DNA of 64,000 bases from Solidesulfovibrio carbinolicus. GTDB lineage: Bacteria; Desulfobacterota; Desulfovibrionia; Desulfovibrionales; Desulfovibrionaceae. Position numbers and translations under genes: made by a program. Position 1 is the stretch's first letter. The number at the start of each line of letters is the position of its first letter. The stretch lies in the NCBI RefSeq assembly GCF_004135975.1, contig NZ_CP026538.1:1-64000 (forward strand), read 5' to 3'. Below, one piece after another: positions 1 to 13,209 of the stretch. The notes beneath the pieces were generated by a model that saw only the letters and a list, made by a program, of their open reading frames with translations, had not been told where the DNA came from and did no database searches.

Positions 1-125
1 CGGCCGTACCCCCCCACTTGGCTTCGTCGTAAAAATAGTCTAGAACCAAGGCTATCCGGCTTTTGCGGCGCTACGCCCCGGATTCCCACGCACCACGGTA
101 TGATCGACACAATTCCGACGGCCCC

Positions 126-1466
126 ATGACCAAGGCCCCAGCCACGGCATCCGGTGACGGCGTGCTCAAAAACGACTTTCGCCAACATCTTTCGCGCACC
201 TGCCCGGAGCAGGATCTGCGACGCTGGTTCGATCCCCTGGAAATCATTCCCGGGGAAGGCGAACCGTCGTGCTGCGTTGTTTTTCCCCATGCCTATTTTG
301 CCGCCTGGTTCGACGGGTCGGTCAAGGAACTCTTCGAGCGCCAGCTGGCCGCCTACCTCGGCCCGGGCCATACCGTGCGCTACCGCACCCGGGGGATGCG
401 CGCCGCAACACCCGCTTTTGCCGCCGACGCCGCCGTGGTCACGGACTTTCCCTACGGCCACCGGTTCACTTTCGAGACGTTTTTTTCCAACGAAAAAAAC
501 GCCTTTCCCCTGGCCCTGGCCCGGGAAGTGTCGCGGGGCGGCGAAGTGCGCTACAATCCGTTTCTGGTCTGCGGCCCGTCGGGAGCGGGCAAGACCCATC
601 TGCTGCGGGCCATGGCCAATGCCGTGGCCAAGAGCCAGCCCACCTCGCGGATCTATTTCGGCTCGGTGGCCGACATCCAGGCGCTCTACGCCGACGCGCG
701 CCGGCCCAGGCCCGAGATCCGGGCCGAGCTGTCCAGCCATGACTGGCTTTTTATCGACGAACTCACCGACGTGGCCCGGGCCCCCGATCTGGAGCCCGAA
801 CTCATCGGCATGTTCAACGACTTCCACGACGCCGGCCGCCAGATGGTCTTTTCCAGCCGCGAACGGGCCGCGTCCTGCGATTTTCTCGACCCCACCTTCC
901 GTTCGCGCCTGGAATGGGGGCTGATGGTCCATTTGAAGGCCCCGGATCTGTCGATTCGGGCCAGGTTCGTGGAGCAGGTGAGCAAGGACAAGCGGCTGGG
1001 GCTGTCCCGCGAACAAGTCTTGACCCTGGCCGGCCGGTTCGAGGGCTTTCGCCGCCTGGAAGGCGTGCTCCTGCGCCTGGAGGCCTTTCGCCAACATGCC
1101 GGCGGCGAGCTGTCCGACGCCGAATTTTCCCGCCACATCCGCCTGTCCGAGGACAAGAAGGCCCCGGAACTGTCGCCCGAGCGGGTCATTGCCGTGTGCG
1201 CCGAGCATTTCGGCATCCCGGCCCGGGACATCGTGGGGGCCGGGCGCAAAAAGGAACTGGTCTTTGCCCGGCAGGCGGCCATGACCCTGTGCCGGTCGCT
1301 GCTCGGCCTGTCCTACCCGGCCCTGGGCAAGGTCTTTGGCGGCAAGGACCACAGCACGGTCCTGTATTCCATCCGAAAATTCCAACAAATCCTGGATGTT
1401 GATCAAGAAACGAAAATGTTGCTGCGCCAGTTGTCCAAAAAGTGCCGCCAAGGGGGCCAGGCATGA
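126..1466 (+). CDS. dnaA: Chromosomal replication initiator protein DnaA
   Basis: AAA+ initiator that binds and melts the origin and loads the helicase. The 446-residue protein has Walker A GPSGAGKT at 150-157, a Walker B-like block DWLFIDE at about 206-212, and the C-terminal DnaA signature GGKDHSTVLYSIRKF at 405-419 that reads DnaA boxes. Domain I is short and diverged. The Walker B region (FIDELTDV) differs from the common LLIDDIQ form, so this may be a lineage-specific DnaA, as seen at the origin of other Desulfovibrio genomes. ATG 126 is chosen; an in-frame TTG 63 bases upstream would add 21 residues that look non-native. dnaN follows after a 370-base gap. Confidence 0.93.
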   Translation: MTKAPATASGDGVLKNDFRQHLSRTCPEQDLRRWFDPLEIIPGEGEPSCCVVFPHAYFAAWFDGSVKELFERQLAAYLGPGHTVRYRTRGMRAATPAFAADAAVVTDFPYGHRFTFETFFSNEKNAFPLALAREVSRGGEVRYNPFLVCGPSGAGKTHLLRAMANAVAKSQPTSRIYFGSVADIQALYADARRPRPEIRAELSSHDWLFIDELTDVARAPDLEPELIGMFNDFHDAGRQMVFSSRERAASCDFLDPTFRSRLEWGLMVHLKAPDLSIRARFVEQVSKDKRLGLSREQVLTLAGRFEGFRRLEGVLLRLEAFRQHAGGELSDAEFSRHIRLSEDKKAPELSPERVIAVCAEHFGIPARDIVGAGRKKELVFARQAAMTLCRSLLGLSYPALGKVFGGKDHSTVLYSIRKFQQILDVDQETKMLLRQLSKKCRQGGQA

Positions 1467-1836
1467 GCCTTCGATCCCTCGCCGTTCCCCACCGCGCCTT
1501 GACGGTCGGTTGTTTATCCTTTTTTTCAACTGGAATTTCAGCCATTTGCCCTACTCTCGCACAAAGTGACAGCCTCTACTCATACTGCTACCTAAAACCT
1601 TCTCTTTTATTAGATAGCCAAGAGAAGAAGAACCAGCACAGGCGCGTTTCCTTGGAAGCGCCCGTCCGCTTCCCTGCCAAAAGCCCGAACGTCAAACAGC
1701 CGGCCTCCCCATGGGCGGGTTTCCAAAGGGCGACAGCCCTTTGGCCGCCGGAGGCTTTTCCCCGCATCCCAGCCTCCCGCCCGCTCGACTTCCCTGACAC
1801 ATTCCCACGCCGCGCCAAGCGCGCCAAGGAGACTCC
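1467..1836. other. dnaA-dnaN intergenic region, possible origin area
   Basis: No gene is supported here. The first half is clearly poorer in G+C than its surroundings (pyrimidine and A/T tracts around 1509-1620), which would suit an unwinding element. The second half is GC-rich leader sequence. I find no convincing cluster of TTATNCACA DnaA boxes, only a TTATCC half match near 1514. Placing oriC here is therefore positional inference. An open frame crossing it has no family features and ends inside the dnaN start region. Confidence 0.35.
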
Positions 1837-5441
<3,605 letters not shown>

Positions 5442-5531
5442 CGGCATGACCTCGAAAGGCTTTAGTTGTCTGCAATATGACGGACGCTTTTTTTCCGTGA
5501 CGCGACATAAGCCCGACAATCGGAGCAAAAC

Positions 5532-7973
5532 GTGAGCGATCTGATCCAAATCGAGGAAGAGCTCAAGAAGTCCTATCTGGAATACTCCTTGAGCGTCATC
5601 ATAGGCCGCGCCATCCCCGACGTGCGCGACGGCCTCAAACCCGTGCATCGGCGCATTCTCTACGCCATGCACGACCTGTCCAACACCTACAACCGGCCCT
5701 ACAAGAAATCCGCCCGCGTCGTCGGTGACGTCATCGGTAAATACCATCCCCACGGCGACCAATCCGTGTACGACGCCCTGGTCCGCATGGCCCAGGACTT
5801 CTCCATGCGCGACGCCATCGTGGATGGCCAGGGCAACTTCGGCTCCATCGACGGCGACGCCGCGGCGGCCATGCGATACACCGAAGTCCGCATGTCCCGC
5901 CTGGCCGGCGAGTTCTTGGCCGACATCGAAAAGGAAACCGTCGATTTTCGGCCCAACTACGACAACAGCCTGGAAGAGCCGGCCGTCCTGCCCACCAAGG
6001 TCCCCAACCTGCTTTTAAACGGCTCCTCGGGCATCGCCGTCGGCATGGCCACCAACATCCCGCCCCACAACCTGGGCGAGCTGTGCGACGGTCTGCTGCA
6101 TCTGCTTGATACGCCTTCCTGCCCGGTCACCGACATCATCGGCCTGGTCAAGGGGCCGGACTTCCCCACCGGCGCGGCCATCTACGGCGGCAAGGGACTC
6201 ACCGAAGCCTACACCACCGGACGCGGCACCATCAAAATCCGGGGCCGGGCCGAGGTCGAGGAACGCAAGAAAGATTATGTTTCCGTGGTCATCCGGGAAA
6301 TCCCGTATGCCCTGAACAAATCTTCGCTGGTCGAAAAGATCGCGGCGCTCATTAACGACGGCCGCATCGAAGGCGTCTCCGACCTGCGCGACGAGTCCGA
6401 CCGCAAGGGCATCCGCATCGTCCTTGATCTCAAAAAGGGCGTCATTCCCGACATCGTCATAAACGCCCTGTACAAGTACACGCCGCTGGAAACCTCCTTT
6501 GGCATCAACATGCTGGTGGTGGCCGACAACCGGCCGGCACTGCTCAACATCAAGCAGGTCCTGGAGCACTTCCTCACCCACCGCCGCGACGTCATCCTGC
6601 GCCGCACCCGGTACGACCTGCGAAAGTCCGAAGAGCGCGCCCACATCCTCGAAGGCCTGCGCATAGCGCTCGACAACATCGACGAAGTGGTGGCCATCAT
6701 CCGGGCCTCCAAAAACGCCGTCGAAGCCCGGGAACGGCTGATGGAGCGCTTCGGCCTGTCCGAACGCCAGGCCCAGGCCATCCTGGACATGCGCTTGCAG
6801 CGCCTGACCAACCTGGAGCGCCAAAAGCTCATCGACGAGTACAACGAGCTCATCAAGCTCATCGAATACCTGCGCTCCATCCTGGAAAACGACGAGGTGC
6901 TGCGCGGCGTCATCCGCGACGAGATAAGGGAAATCCAGGACCGCTACGCCACCCCGCGCAAGACTGAGATCCTTGAGGATCTTGAAGGCATCAACATCCT
7001 TGATCTCATCCCCGACGAGGATGTGGTCATCACCCTGTCGCGCCGGGGCTACATCAAGCGCACCAAGATCGACAACTACCAGCAGCAAAAGCGCGGCGGC
7101 AAAGGCATTGCCGGCCTGTCCACGGCCGGCGACGACTTTGTCCAGTCGTTTTGCGCCACCACCAACCACCAGCAGTTGCTGCTTTTTACCAACCTTGGCC
7201 GCATGTTCATGCTGCCCGTGCACCAGATTCCCGAAGGCCAGCGCACGGCCAAGGGCGCGCATATCGCCAACCTGCTCCCCATGGACAAGGAAGAATTCGT
7301 GGCCACGGCCCTGTCCATCCGCGAGTTCTCCGAGGAGCGCTATTTCCTGTTCGTGACCCGCAAGGGCATGGTCAAGCGCACCTGCACCGACCTCTACAAG
7401 AACTGCCGCTCCACGGGCATCATCGCCGTGGGGCTCAAGGAAAACGACGAACTCCTGACCGTCAAGGAGATCGACGACGAGACCGAGGTCTTGCTGGCCA
7501 CCCAACAGGGCCTGTCCAACCGCTTCCACATCAGCGGCGTACGCCCCACCGGCCGGGGCGCGGCCGGCGTCAAGGGCATAGCCCTTAAGGGCAACGACCG
7601 GGTGGCCGCCGGCGTGGTCATCACCAACGCCAGCCGGGCTGAAGTGCTCACCGTCTCGGCCAACGGCTACGGCAAGCGCACCTCCATCGAACACTATCCC
7701 ATCCGCAACAGGGGCGGCTCCGGCGTCATCAACATGCGCGTGACGCCCAAGACCGGCCAGGTCATTGGCGCGGTCATGGTCGGCGAGGACGACGAACTGC
7801 TGCTGCTGACTTCCGCCAACAAGATCATCCGCCTGTCCGTCTCCGGCATCTCGTCCGTGGGCCGGGCAACGCAAGGCGTCATGCTCGTGCGCATGGACGA
7901 AAACGATACCGTCATGGGCTTTGACCTGGTCGATCCGAGCGACCTCGACCGGTGCGCGCCTTCCGGCGAATAA
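5532..7973 (+). CDS. gyrA: DNA gyrase subunit A
   Basis: DNA cleavage and wrapping subunit of gyrase. The 813-residue protein carries the catalytic Arg115-Tyr116 pair in [12 protein letters not shown], the N-terminal [17 protein letters not shown] block, and a GyrA box [12 protein letters not shown] at about 517 that begins the beta-pinwheel. The box shows it is gyrase A rather than ParC. It starts at GTG with CGGAG upstream. The end of the gene overlaps the next start by 22 bases, so the TPR lipoprotein is probably made from the same message. Confidence 0.97.
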   Translation: MSDLIQIEEELKKSYLEYSLSVIIGRAIPDVRDGLKPVHRRILYAMHDLSNTYNRPYKKSARVVGDVIGKYHPHGDQSVYDALVRMAQDFSMRDAIVDGQGNFGSIDGDAAAAMRYTEVRMSRLAGEFLADIEKETVDFRPNYDNSLEEPAVLPTKVPNLLLNGSSGIAVGMATNIPPHNLGELCDGLLHLLDTPSCPVTDIIGLVKGPDFPTGAAIYGGKGLTEAYTTGRGTIKIRGRAEVEERKKDYVSVVIREIPYALNKSSLVEKIAALINDGRIEGVSDLRDESDRKGIRIVLDLKKGVIPDIVINALYKYTPLETSFGINMLVVADNRPALLNIKQVLEHFLTHRRDVILRRTRYDLRKSEERAHILEGLRIALDNIDEVVAIIRASKNAVEARERLMERFGLSERQAQAILDMRLQRLTNLERQKLIDEYNELIKLIEYLRSILENDEVLRGVIRDEIREIQDRYATPRKTEILEDLEGINILDLIPDEDVVITLSRRGYIKRTKIDNYQQQKRGGKGIAGLSTAGDDFVQSFCATTNHQQLLLFTNLGRMFMLPVHQIPEGQRTAKGAHIANLLPMDKEEFVATALSIREFSEERYFLFVTRKGMVKRTCTDLYKNCRSTGIIAVGLKENDELLTVKEIDDETEVLLATQQGLSNRFHISGVRPTGRGAAGVKGIALKGNDRVAAGVVITNASRAEVLTVSANGYGKRTSIEHYPIRNRGGSGVINMRVTPKTGQVIGAVMVGEDDELLLLTSANKIIRLSVSGISSVGRATQGVMLVRMDENDTVMGFDLVDPSDLDRCAPSGE

Positions 7974-8758
7974 CCGCCTTCGTCGCGGCCTGCTGCCTGG
8001 GCCTGCTCCTTGGGGCCCAGGCCGGCTGCGACGGTCCGCGCGAGGACGGCCCGGCCCGGCTTTTGGAAACCGCCCGGCGCGCCTTTCTCGACAGCCAGTA
8101 TTTGCGGGCCGAGACGGCCTATGAACATTACCTGCAAGCCTATCCCGCCGGCCCGGACCGGCTGGAGGCCTGGCGACGGCTGGCCGACATCGCCCTGGAT
8201 TTCCGGGAATCCCCGGACAAGGCCGCCACGCTTCTGGAAGCCGCCGTGCTGGAATTCGCCGGCGATCCGGCAACCGTGGCCGATTTGCTGACCACGGCCG
8301 CCAGCCTGCGTTTTGACCGCAAGGCCTACGCGCGAGTCGCCGCCGACTGCCGGGCCGTGGTCGATCTGGCCGGCGCGCCGGACGAGGCGCGTCTGGAGTG
8401 CCACCTGCTCCTGGCCCGGGCGGAATTGGCCCAGCGCAACGAAGCCCAGGCTTTCGCCCGCTATGAAGCCTGCCGCCGCTCCGATCTCTCCCAGGCCGCC
8501 AGCGCCCGTTGCGCCCTGGCCCAGGCCGAGTTGCTGCTGCGCCTGGAACGGGTCAACGACGCGGAACCGCTTTTGCAGGAGCTCGTTGCCACGGCAAGTC
8601 TTGCTCCGGCCCTGCGCGCCCAGGCCGGCTTTGCCCTGGGGCAAATCAAGGAAGCGTCCGGCGACAAGGCAGCCGCCCGTGAGGTCTACAAAGCGGTCAA
8701 ACCCTTGCATCCCAACCCTTTGGTCGTGGATAAACGGTTGGAGTTGCTGGACAATTGA
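7952..8758 (+). CDS. Tetratricopeptide-type putative lipoprotein
   Basis: Function not recognised. A 268-residue protein with a hydrophobic N-terminal export signal (residues 7-25) ending in GAQAGC, an imperfect lipobox. The rest is alpha-helical with repeated A/L-rich helix pairs (for example AETAYEHYLQAYP and AARAREVYKAVK-like units) typical of TPR or BamD/YbgF-like scaffolds. It begins at GTG inside the end of gyrA, suggesting co-transcription. It is probably a periplasmic or membrane-anchored protein-interaction factor. Location and repeat type are inferred from sequence pattern only. Confidence 0.75.
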   Translation: MRAFRRITAFVAACCLGLLLGAQAGCDGPREDGPARLLETARRAFLDSQYLRAETAYEHYLQAYPAGPDRLEAWRRLADIALDFRESPDKAATLLEAAVLEFAGDPATVADLLTTAASLRFDRKAYARVAADCRAVVDLAGAPDEARLECHLLLARAELAQRNEAQAFARYEACRRSDLSQAASARCALAQAELLLRLERVNDAEPLLQELVATASLAPALRAQAGFALGQIKEASGDKAAAREVYKAVKPLHPNPLVVDKRLELLDN

Positions 8759-8860
8759 CGTCGCTTCCAGGCTTTGGCCCAAACGCGTATTTGTTATGGA
8801 AATTGACGGCCTTGGCGACGCCCTGATACCGTTGCCGGCAAAACCTCTGGACTACACCGC

Positions 8861-9736
8861 ATGGTCTTGGATCTGTTTCGGAAAAAAAAGCCTGCCAAAG
8901 AGGACGAGGCTGCGCGTCGGCGAAACGCCGACATCCTCGACCTTGCCCTGGCCCAGCGCTCCAAGGTCCATGTGCAGTTTGACGAGGCCGACAGCGGCTT
9001 AACCGGCGTCACGGCCACGATCATGGCCGTGGGCGAGGCCGGCGTGATCCTGGAGCTTGGCGGCGTGGCCGCCCTCAAGGACCGTTTCATCGGCAAAAGC
9101 GTCACCTGCTTTTTCCGCATCGTCGAGCGCGAGGACCGGCACCGGGAAATTTTTTACAATTTCACCGCCCCCATCCTGCGCATCCGCCAGCTTCCGGATC
9201 GTCCGCCCCAGGCGGCCCTGGCCTTCCCAACGGCCCTAAACGGCGCCCAGCGCCGCAAAAGTCTGCGGATGCGCCCGGATTTCAACCAGTTTTCCCACAT
9301 CGCCCTGTGGAAATACGAAGCCTCGGGCGGCTTCGACATGGCCAAGCCTACCGTGGCCCACGGCCATTTCAAAACCGGTCTGGCCCTGATCGAGAACATC
9401 TCCGCCGGCGGCCTGCGGTTTCGCCTCAAGCGCCAGCATGTCAAGGAGCAGGGGCTTGACCCCAAAAAGGGCGACCGGTTCATCATCTTTTTTACCTTCA
9501 ACGAGAAAGTCCCCAAGCTGCGCGAGGAATACTGGCTGGTGGCCAAGGTCAACAACATCCAACCCGAGCCGGTGTCCGGCGAACTGTCCCTGGGATTGGA
9601 ATTTGTTGCCAACGGCGTGCGCCAGGAATCGGGCAAGGTGGAATGGTCCAAGATCGAGGACAATGTCATCGACGACATGGCCCAGCGCATCTACCTCTGG
9701 CACGTCTCCCTCTACCGCGACCGGGGCCTGAGCTAA
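8861..9736 (+). CDS. PilZ-domain protein (YcgR-like, c-di-GMP binding)
   Basis: Two-part cytoplasmic protein of 291 residues. The N-terminal half resembles the YcgR-type barrel. The C-terminal half is a PilZ domain with the RRKSLRMR arginine motif starting near 131 and NISAGG at 179-184, matching the (D/N)xSxxG ligand motif. Both cyclic-di-GMP contact motifs are intact, so binding is likely. Such proteins usually tune flagellar rotation or exopolysaccharide output, but no flagellar or polymer genes adjoin it, so the target is unknown. It stands as a separate unit between the gyrA block and coaBC. Confidence 0.82.
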   Translation: MVLDLFRKKKPAKEDEAARRRNADILDLALAQRSKVHVQFDEADSGLTGVTATIMAVGEAGVILELGGVAALKDRFIGKSVTCFFRIVEREDRHREIFYNFTAPILRIRQLPDRPPQAALAFPTALNGAQRRKSLRMRPDFNQFSHIALWKYEASGGFDMAKPTVAHGHFKTGLALIENISAGGLRFRLKRQHVKEQGLDPKKGDRFIIFFTFNEKVPKLREEYWLVAKVNNIQPEPVSGELSLGLEFVANGVRQESGKVEWSKIEDNVIDDMAQRIYLWHVSLYRDRGLS

Positions 9737-9765
9737 CTGCTTTTTCCTTTTTCCAGGAGGCTGTC

Positions 9766-10986
9766 ATGCAGGTGAGCCATCTTGATTTTACCGGCTACGG
9801 CGGCCGGCGCGTCCATCTTGGCGTCACCGGTTCCGTGGCCGCCTACAAAGCCTTGTCGCTGTTGCGACGGGTTCTGGCCACGGGCACGTCCGTGAGCGTC
9901 AGCCTGACCGAGGCCGCCGCCAGGTTCGTCACCCCGCTGTCCTTCGAAGCCCTGGGGGCCGATCCGGTCACCACGAGCCTTTTTGACCCCGCTTCGGCCA
10001 ATTTCGCCCATCTGGCCCCGGCCCAGACCGCCGATCTGCTGGCCATCGTGCCGGCCACGGCCAACACCCTCGCCAAACTGGCCCACGGCCTGGCCGACGA
10101 CCTGCTCTCCTGCCAGGCCCTGGCCTTTGACGGGCCGATCCTGTGCGCCCCGGCCATGAATCCCCGGCTCTGGGCTGCCGCCGCCACCCAGGACAACTGG
10201 AAGACGCTGCTGGATCGCGGCGTCATCGGCGTTGCCCCGGACTGCGGGTCCATGGCCTGCGGCGAATCCGGCCAGGGCAGGCTGGCCGACGAGAACGCCA
10301 TTTTCAGCACCCTGCTTCGGGCGCTTTCGCCCAAGGATCTGGCCGGCAAGCGCGTGCTGGTCAGCCTTGGCCCCACCCGCGAATATTTCGACGCCGCCCG
10401 GTTCTGGTCCAATCCTTCCACCGGCCGCATGGGGGCCTGCGTGGCCATGGCCGCCTGGCTGCGCGGGGCCGAGGTCACGGTGGTCTCTGGCCCGGTTTCC
10501 TGGTGGTTTCCGGAAGAAGTGCGGGTGATCGGCGTCACCAGCGCCGCCCAGATGCACGAGGCCTGCCTGGACGTCTGGCCATCGAGCGATTACGGCGTCA
10601 TGGCCGCGGCCGTGGCCGACTTTTCGCCCATCCCCTTTGAGGGCGGCGGCAAGTTCAAGAAGGAAGCGGCCGGGGAGCGCCCGCCCCTGGAATTCACCCC
10701 CACCCGTGACATCCTGGCCGCCATGGGCGGCGTCAAAAAACCCGGGCAGTGCCTCATCGGCTTTTGCGCCGAGACCGACAATCTGGTGGAAAACGCCCGG
10801 GGCAAGCTCGCCCGCAAACGCTGCGACGCCATCATCGCCAATCCCATCGGCCGATCCGACGCCGGCTTTGCCGCGCTGTCCAACGAAGCCGTGGCCCTGG
10901 ACGCCGACGGCCGCCAGGAAACCTGGGGCAACATCCCCAAGACCGAAATGGCCATGAAGATATGGGACTTCTCGATTCGCTCCTAG
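9766..10986 (+). CDS. coaBC: Bifunctional phosphopantothenoylcysteine decarboxylase / synthetase
   Basis: Makes 4'-phosphopantetheine from phosphopantothenate, cysteine and CTP in coenzyme A synthesis. The 406-residue fusion has the FMN-binding decarboxylase first (GVTGSVAAYK near 19, APAMNPRLW at 128-136, ACGESGQGRLA flap cysteine). The synthetase follows (SLGPTRE from 200, NPSTGRMG, and KFKK at 296-299). AGGAGG precedes ATG 9766, ruling out longer in-frame starts inside the PilZ gene. The next gene starts 25 bases before its stop. Confidence 0.95.
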   Translation: MQVSHLDFTGYGGRRVHLGVTGSVAAYKALSLLRRVLATGTSVSVSLTEAAARFVTPLSFEALGADPVTTSLFDPASANFAHLAPAQTADLLAIVPATANTLAKLAHGLADDLLSCQALAFDGPILCAPAMNPRLWAAAATQDNWKTLLDRGVIGVAPDCGSMACGESGQGRLADENAIFSTLLRALSPKDLAGKRVLVSLGPTREYFDAARFWSNPSTGRMGACVAMAAWLRGAEVTVVSGPVSWWFPEEVRVIGVTSAAQMHEACLDVWPSSDYGVMAAAVADFSPIPFEGGGKFKKEAAGERPPLEFTPTRDILAAMGGVKKPGQCLIGFCAETDNLVENARGKLARKRCDAIIANPIGRSDAGFAALSNEAVALDADGRQETWGNIPKTEMAMKIWDFSIRS

Positions 10987-11789
10987 AGGTGCCCGAGCGC
11001 CTGCGCGTCTGGCAGATGGCCGGGGTGCGTCATTTTTACCTCGACCCCGAGGCGGTCGTAACGCCCGTGGACACGCACGCGCCCGAGTCCGGCCCTGTCT
11101 ATGAGTCCGGCTTTGCCGTGCCTCTGGACGTTGTCGGACAGGCCGAGCTGGCCGTGGAACAGGCTGAAACTGCCGTGGATGGCCATACCATAGCTCCGGC
11201 CATACCGCCCGCGCCCGAAACGCCCGAGGCCAGCCCAAACCCCATTGCTGCGCCTACTCCGGCTTCCCAAGCCCCTTCCGCGAGGCATACCCCACCCACG
11301 CGCCCCGTACCCTCCAACGAACCCCAAGGGTCGCCAGCCGCCGCCCGTGACGCCCTGCCCGACAACCCCGACCGCTGGCCCCTGCCCTGGCCGACCTTTT
11401 TCGCCAAGACGCCGCCAACGCCCTGCCTGGTCATCACCTACCGCGAACTGGGCCTGGACATGGCCGGCCAGTCCGAACCCCGCCGACGCGACCTGTGGCG
11501 GCGGCTTATTGCCGATGCCGGCCTGGCCGGCAAGGGATTGGTGGCCTTCTGGCCCCTGGCCCTGCCCCAGGGCGGGGCGCTGGCCGAAATGCCGCTGCAC
11601 TTCGCCTGCGGCGTGGCCCGATTGAATCCTGAGCTGGTCGCCGTTTTCGGCGAAATTTCCGATGCGGTCCGGCTGGAACTGGCCGCCCGGGCCACTTCGG
11701 CGGTGGTCGTCCTGCCGCCGCCCCACGCGCTCTACAACCCCGATCCGGAGGTCTGGGAGCATGTTGTCGCCACGCTACGCCGCCGTTGA
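10962..11789 (+). CDS. Conserved-looking hypothetical protein with Pro/Ala-rich linker
   Basis: Not recognised. 275 residues: an N-terminal segment (MGLLDSLLEVPERLRVWQM), then roughly 120 residues rich in Pro, Ala and Thr that look like a flexible linker, then a compact C-terminal domain from about 140 (LVITYRELGLDM, GLVAFWPLALP, FACGVARLNPELVAVFGEI) ending in VVATLRRR. No signal peptide or membrane segment. ATG 10962 is taken because the upstream extension is an Arg-rich shadow of coaBC. It overlaps coaBC by 25 bases and the protease gene by 29, so it belongs to a coupled chain. Confidence 0.75.
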   Translation: MGLLDSLLEVPERLRVWQMAGVRHFYLDPEAVVTPVDTHAPESGPVYESGFAVPLDVVGQAELAVEQAETAVDGHTIAPAIPPAPETPEASPNPIAAPTPASQAPSARHTPPTRPVPSNEPQGSPAAARDALPDNPDRWPLPWPTFFAKTPPTPCLVITYRELGLDMAGQSEPRRRDLWRRLIADAGLAGKGLVAFWPLALPQGGALAEMPLHFACGVARLNPELVAVFGEISDAVRLELAARATSAVVVLPPPHALYNPDPEVWEHVVATLRRR

Positions 11790-13086
11790 ACTGCAAAGCC
11801 TTTTATTGGCCCTTTTCCTTGTATTTTGCGCGACGCCGTCACCGGCCTACACCGTGCTCGAAGCCCGGCTGCACAGCGCCATCAGCCCGGCCCAGGCCGA
11901 CATGCTTGACGACGCCATCGCCGCAGCCGTGGCCAAACCGGCCGACCTGCTGCTGCTTTCCCTGGATACCCCGGGCGGCAGCGTGGAAGTCATGCGGCGC
12001 ATGGTCGGCTCCATTTTAAACGCCCCCATCCCGGTGGCCGTCTATGTCTCCCCTTCCGGGGCCAGGGCCGCTTCGGCCGGGGTGTTTCTCGTGGCTGCCG
12101 GCACGGTTGCGGCCATGGCCCCCCAGACCACCATTGGCGCGGCCTCGCCCATCGGCATCGGCGGCGACGATCTGCCCACGACCTCGGACCGCAAGATCAA
12201 AAATGATTTGACGAGCCTTCTGCGCGGCCTGGCCGACCGGCGCGGCCGCAACGTCAATTGGTACAAAAAGGCCGTGGACGAGGCCGCCACCCTCACCGCC
12301 CCCGAGGCCGTGGCCGAGCGGGTGGTGGATCTTGTGGCCGTCAACAACCGCGACCTGCTCGAACAGATCGGCAAGCGCGGCATTGCCACGCCCACCGGCA
12401 CGGTGCGGTTCGACGGCGCGGCCGCGACCATCGTCAGCTACGAACCGGGTTTGTGGCACACGCTGCTGTCCTGGCTGCTGGACCCGTCCATCGCCTACGT
12501 GCTGCTGCTTCTCGGCGTAGCCGGCGTCTTTTTCGAGCTGACCACCCCTGGGGCGGTGCTGCCCGGCGTGGTCGGCGGCATTGCGCTGATTTTGGCCCTG
12601 TACGCCCTGTCCGTGCTGCCCACCAACGCCGCCGGCCTGCTGCTGCTGTTGGCCGCCGGCGGGCTGTTTCTGCTCGAACTGCACATCACGAGTTTTGGCC
12701 TGCTCAGCCTGGCCGGCGTGGCCGCGCTGTTTCTGGGGTCCTTGCTGCTGTTCCGTTTCGACGGCCATTCCGGGCTGCCGTTGTCGCTGATCCTGCCCAC
12801 CGTGGGCGGCGTGTGCGTCCTGCTCCTGGGCGCGGTCTGGCTGCTCGCCAAGGCCCAGCGCCAAAAGCCGCGCTTGGGCCTGACCGCTCTCTACGGACAG
12901 GCCGCCCTGGTGCGCCGCTGGTCGGGCCGCGCCGGCAAAGTGTTCGTCCACGGCGAGATTTGGGACGCCCGGCTCGCCGACGACGCGCCAACCTTGAATT
13001 TTGCCCCGGGCGCACCGGTGCTGGTCGTCGGGCACGAGGATTTCGTGCTTCTTGTCGCGCCGCGTCCGGAGAATGCCGACGCCTGA
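11761..13086 (+). CDS. NfeD-family membrane serine protease (ClpP-class)
   Basis: Membrane protease that typically partners with and cleaves stomatin/slipin proteins. The 441-residue protein has a signal anchor (LLLALFLVFCATPSPAYT), a ClpP-like domain with LSLDTPGGSV, the nucleophile region SGARAASAGVFL (Ser105) and a candidate general-base lysine at 169/170. Four to five hydrophobic segments follow from about 240 to 365, then a C-terminal OB-like NfeD domain. The slipin gene comes next, the classic nfeD-slipin pairing. Start ATG 11761 overlaps the previous gene by 29 bases. Confidence 0.88.
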   Translation: MLSPRYAAVELQSLLLALFLVFCATPSPAYTVLEARLHSAISPAQADMLDDAIAAAVAKPADLLLLSLDTPGGSVEVMRRMVGSILNAPIPVAVYVSPSGARAASAGVFLVAAGTVAAMAPQTTIGAASPIGIGGDDLPTTSDRKIKNDLTSLLRGLADRRGRNVNWYKKAVDEAATLTAPEAVAERVVDLVAVNNRDLLEQIGKRGIATPTGTVRFDGAAATIVSYEPGLWHTLLSWLLDPSIAYVLLLLGVAGVFFELTTPGAVLPGVVGGIALILALYALSVLPTNAAGLLLLLAAGGLFLLELHITSFGLLSLAGVAALFLGSLLLFRFDGHSGLPLSLILPTVGGVCVLLLGAVWLLAKAQRQKPRLGLTALYGQAALVRRWSGRAGKVFVHGEIWDARLADDAPTLNFAPGAPVLVVGHEDFVLLVAPRPENADA

Positions 13087-13209
13087 TGGGCAGGCACAAG
13101 CCCTTTTGACGCACGGTCAAGACAAGACCGCGCAATGCTGGTATGCCTGAGACCGCCGGTTTTTTCCGGCAAGGTTCGCCTGCGGACGATTCCCTATACG
13201 GAGGACGTC

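Noticed and set aside
222-245. GGTTCGATCCCC resembling a tRNA T-arm
   Set aside because: It lies inside dnaA in frame, and no acceptor stem or anticodon arm can be built around it.
6015-8273. 752-codon open frame opposite gyrA
   Set aside because: Same antisense effect; low-complexity translation and overlap of two real genes.
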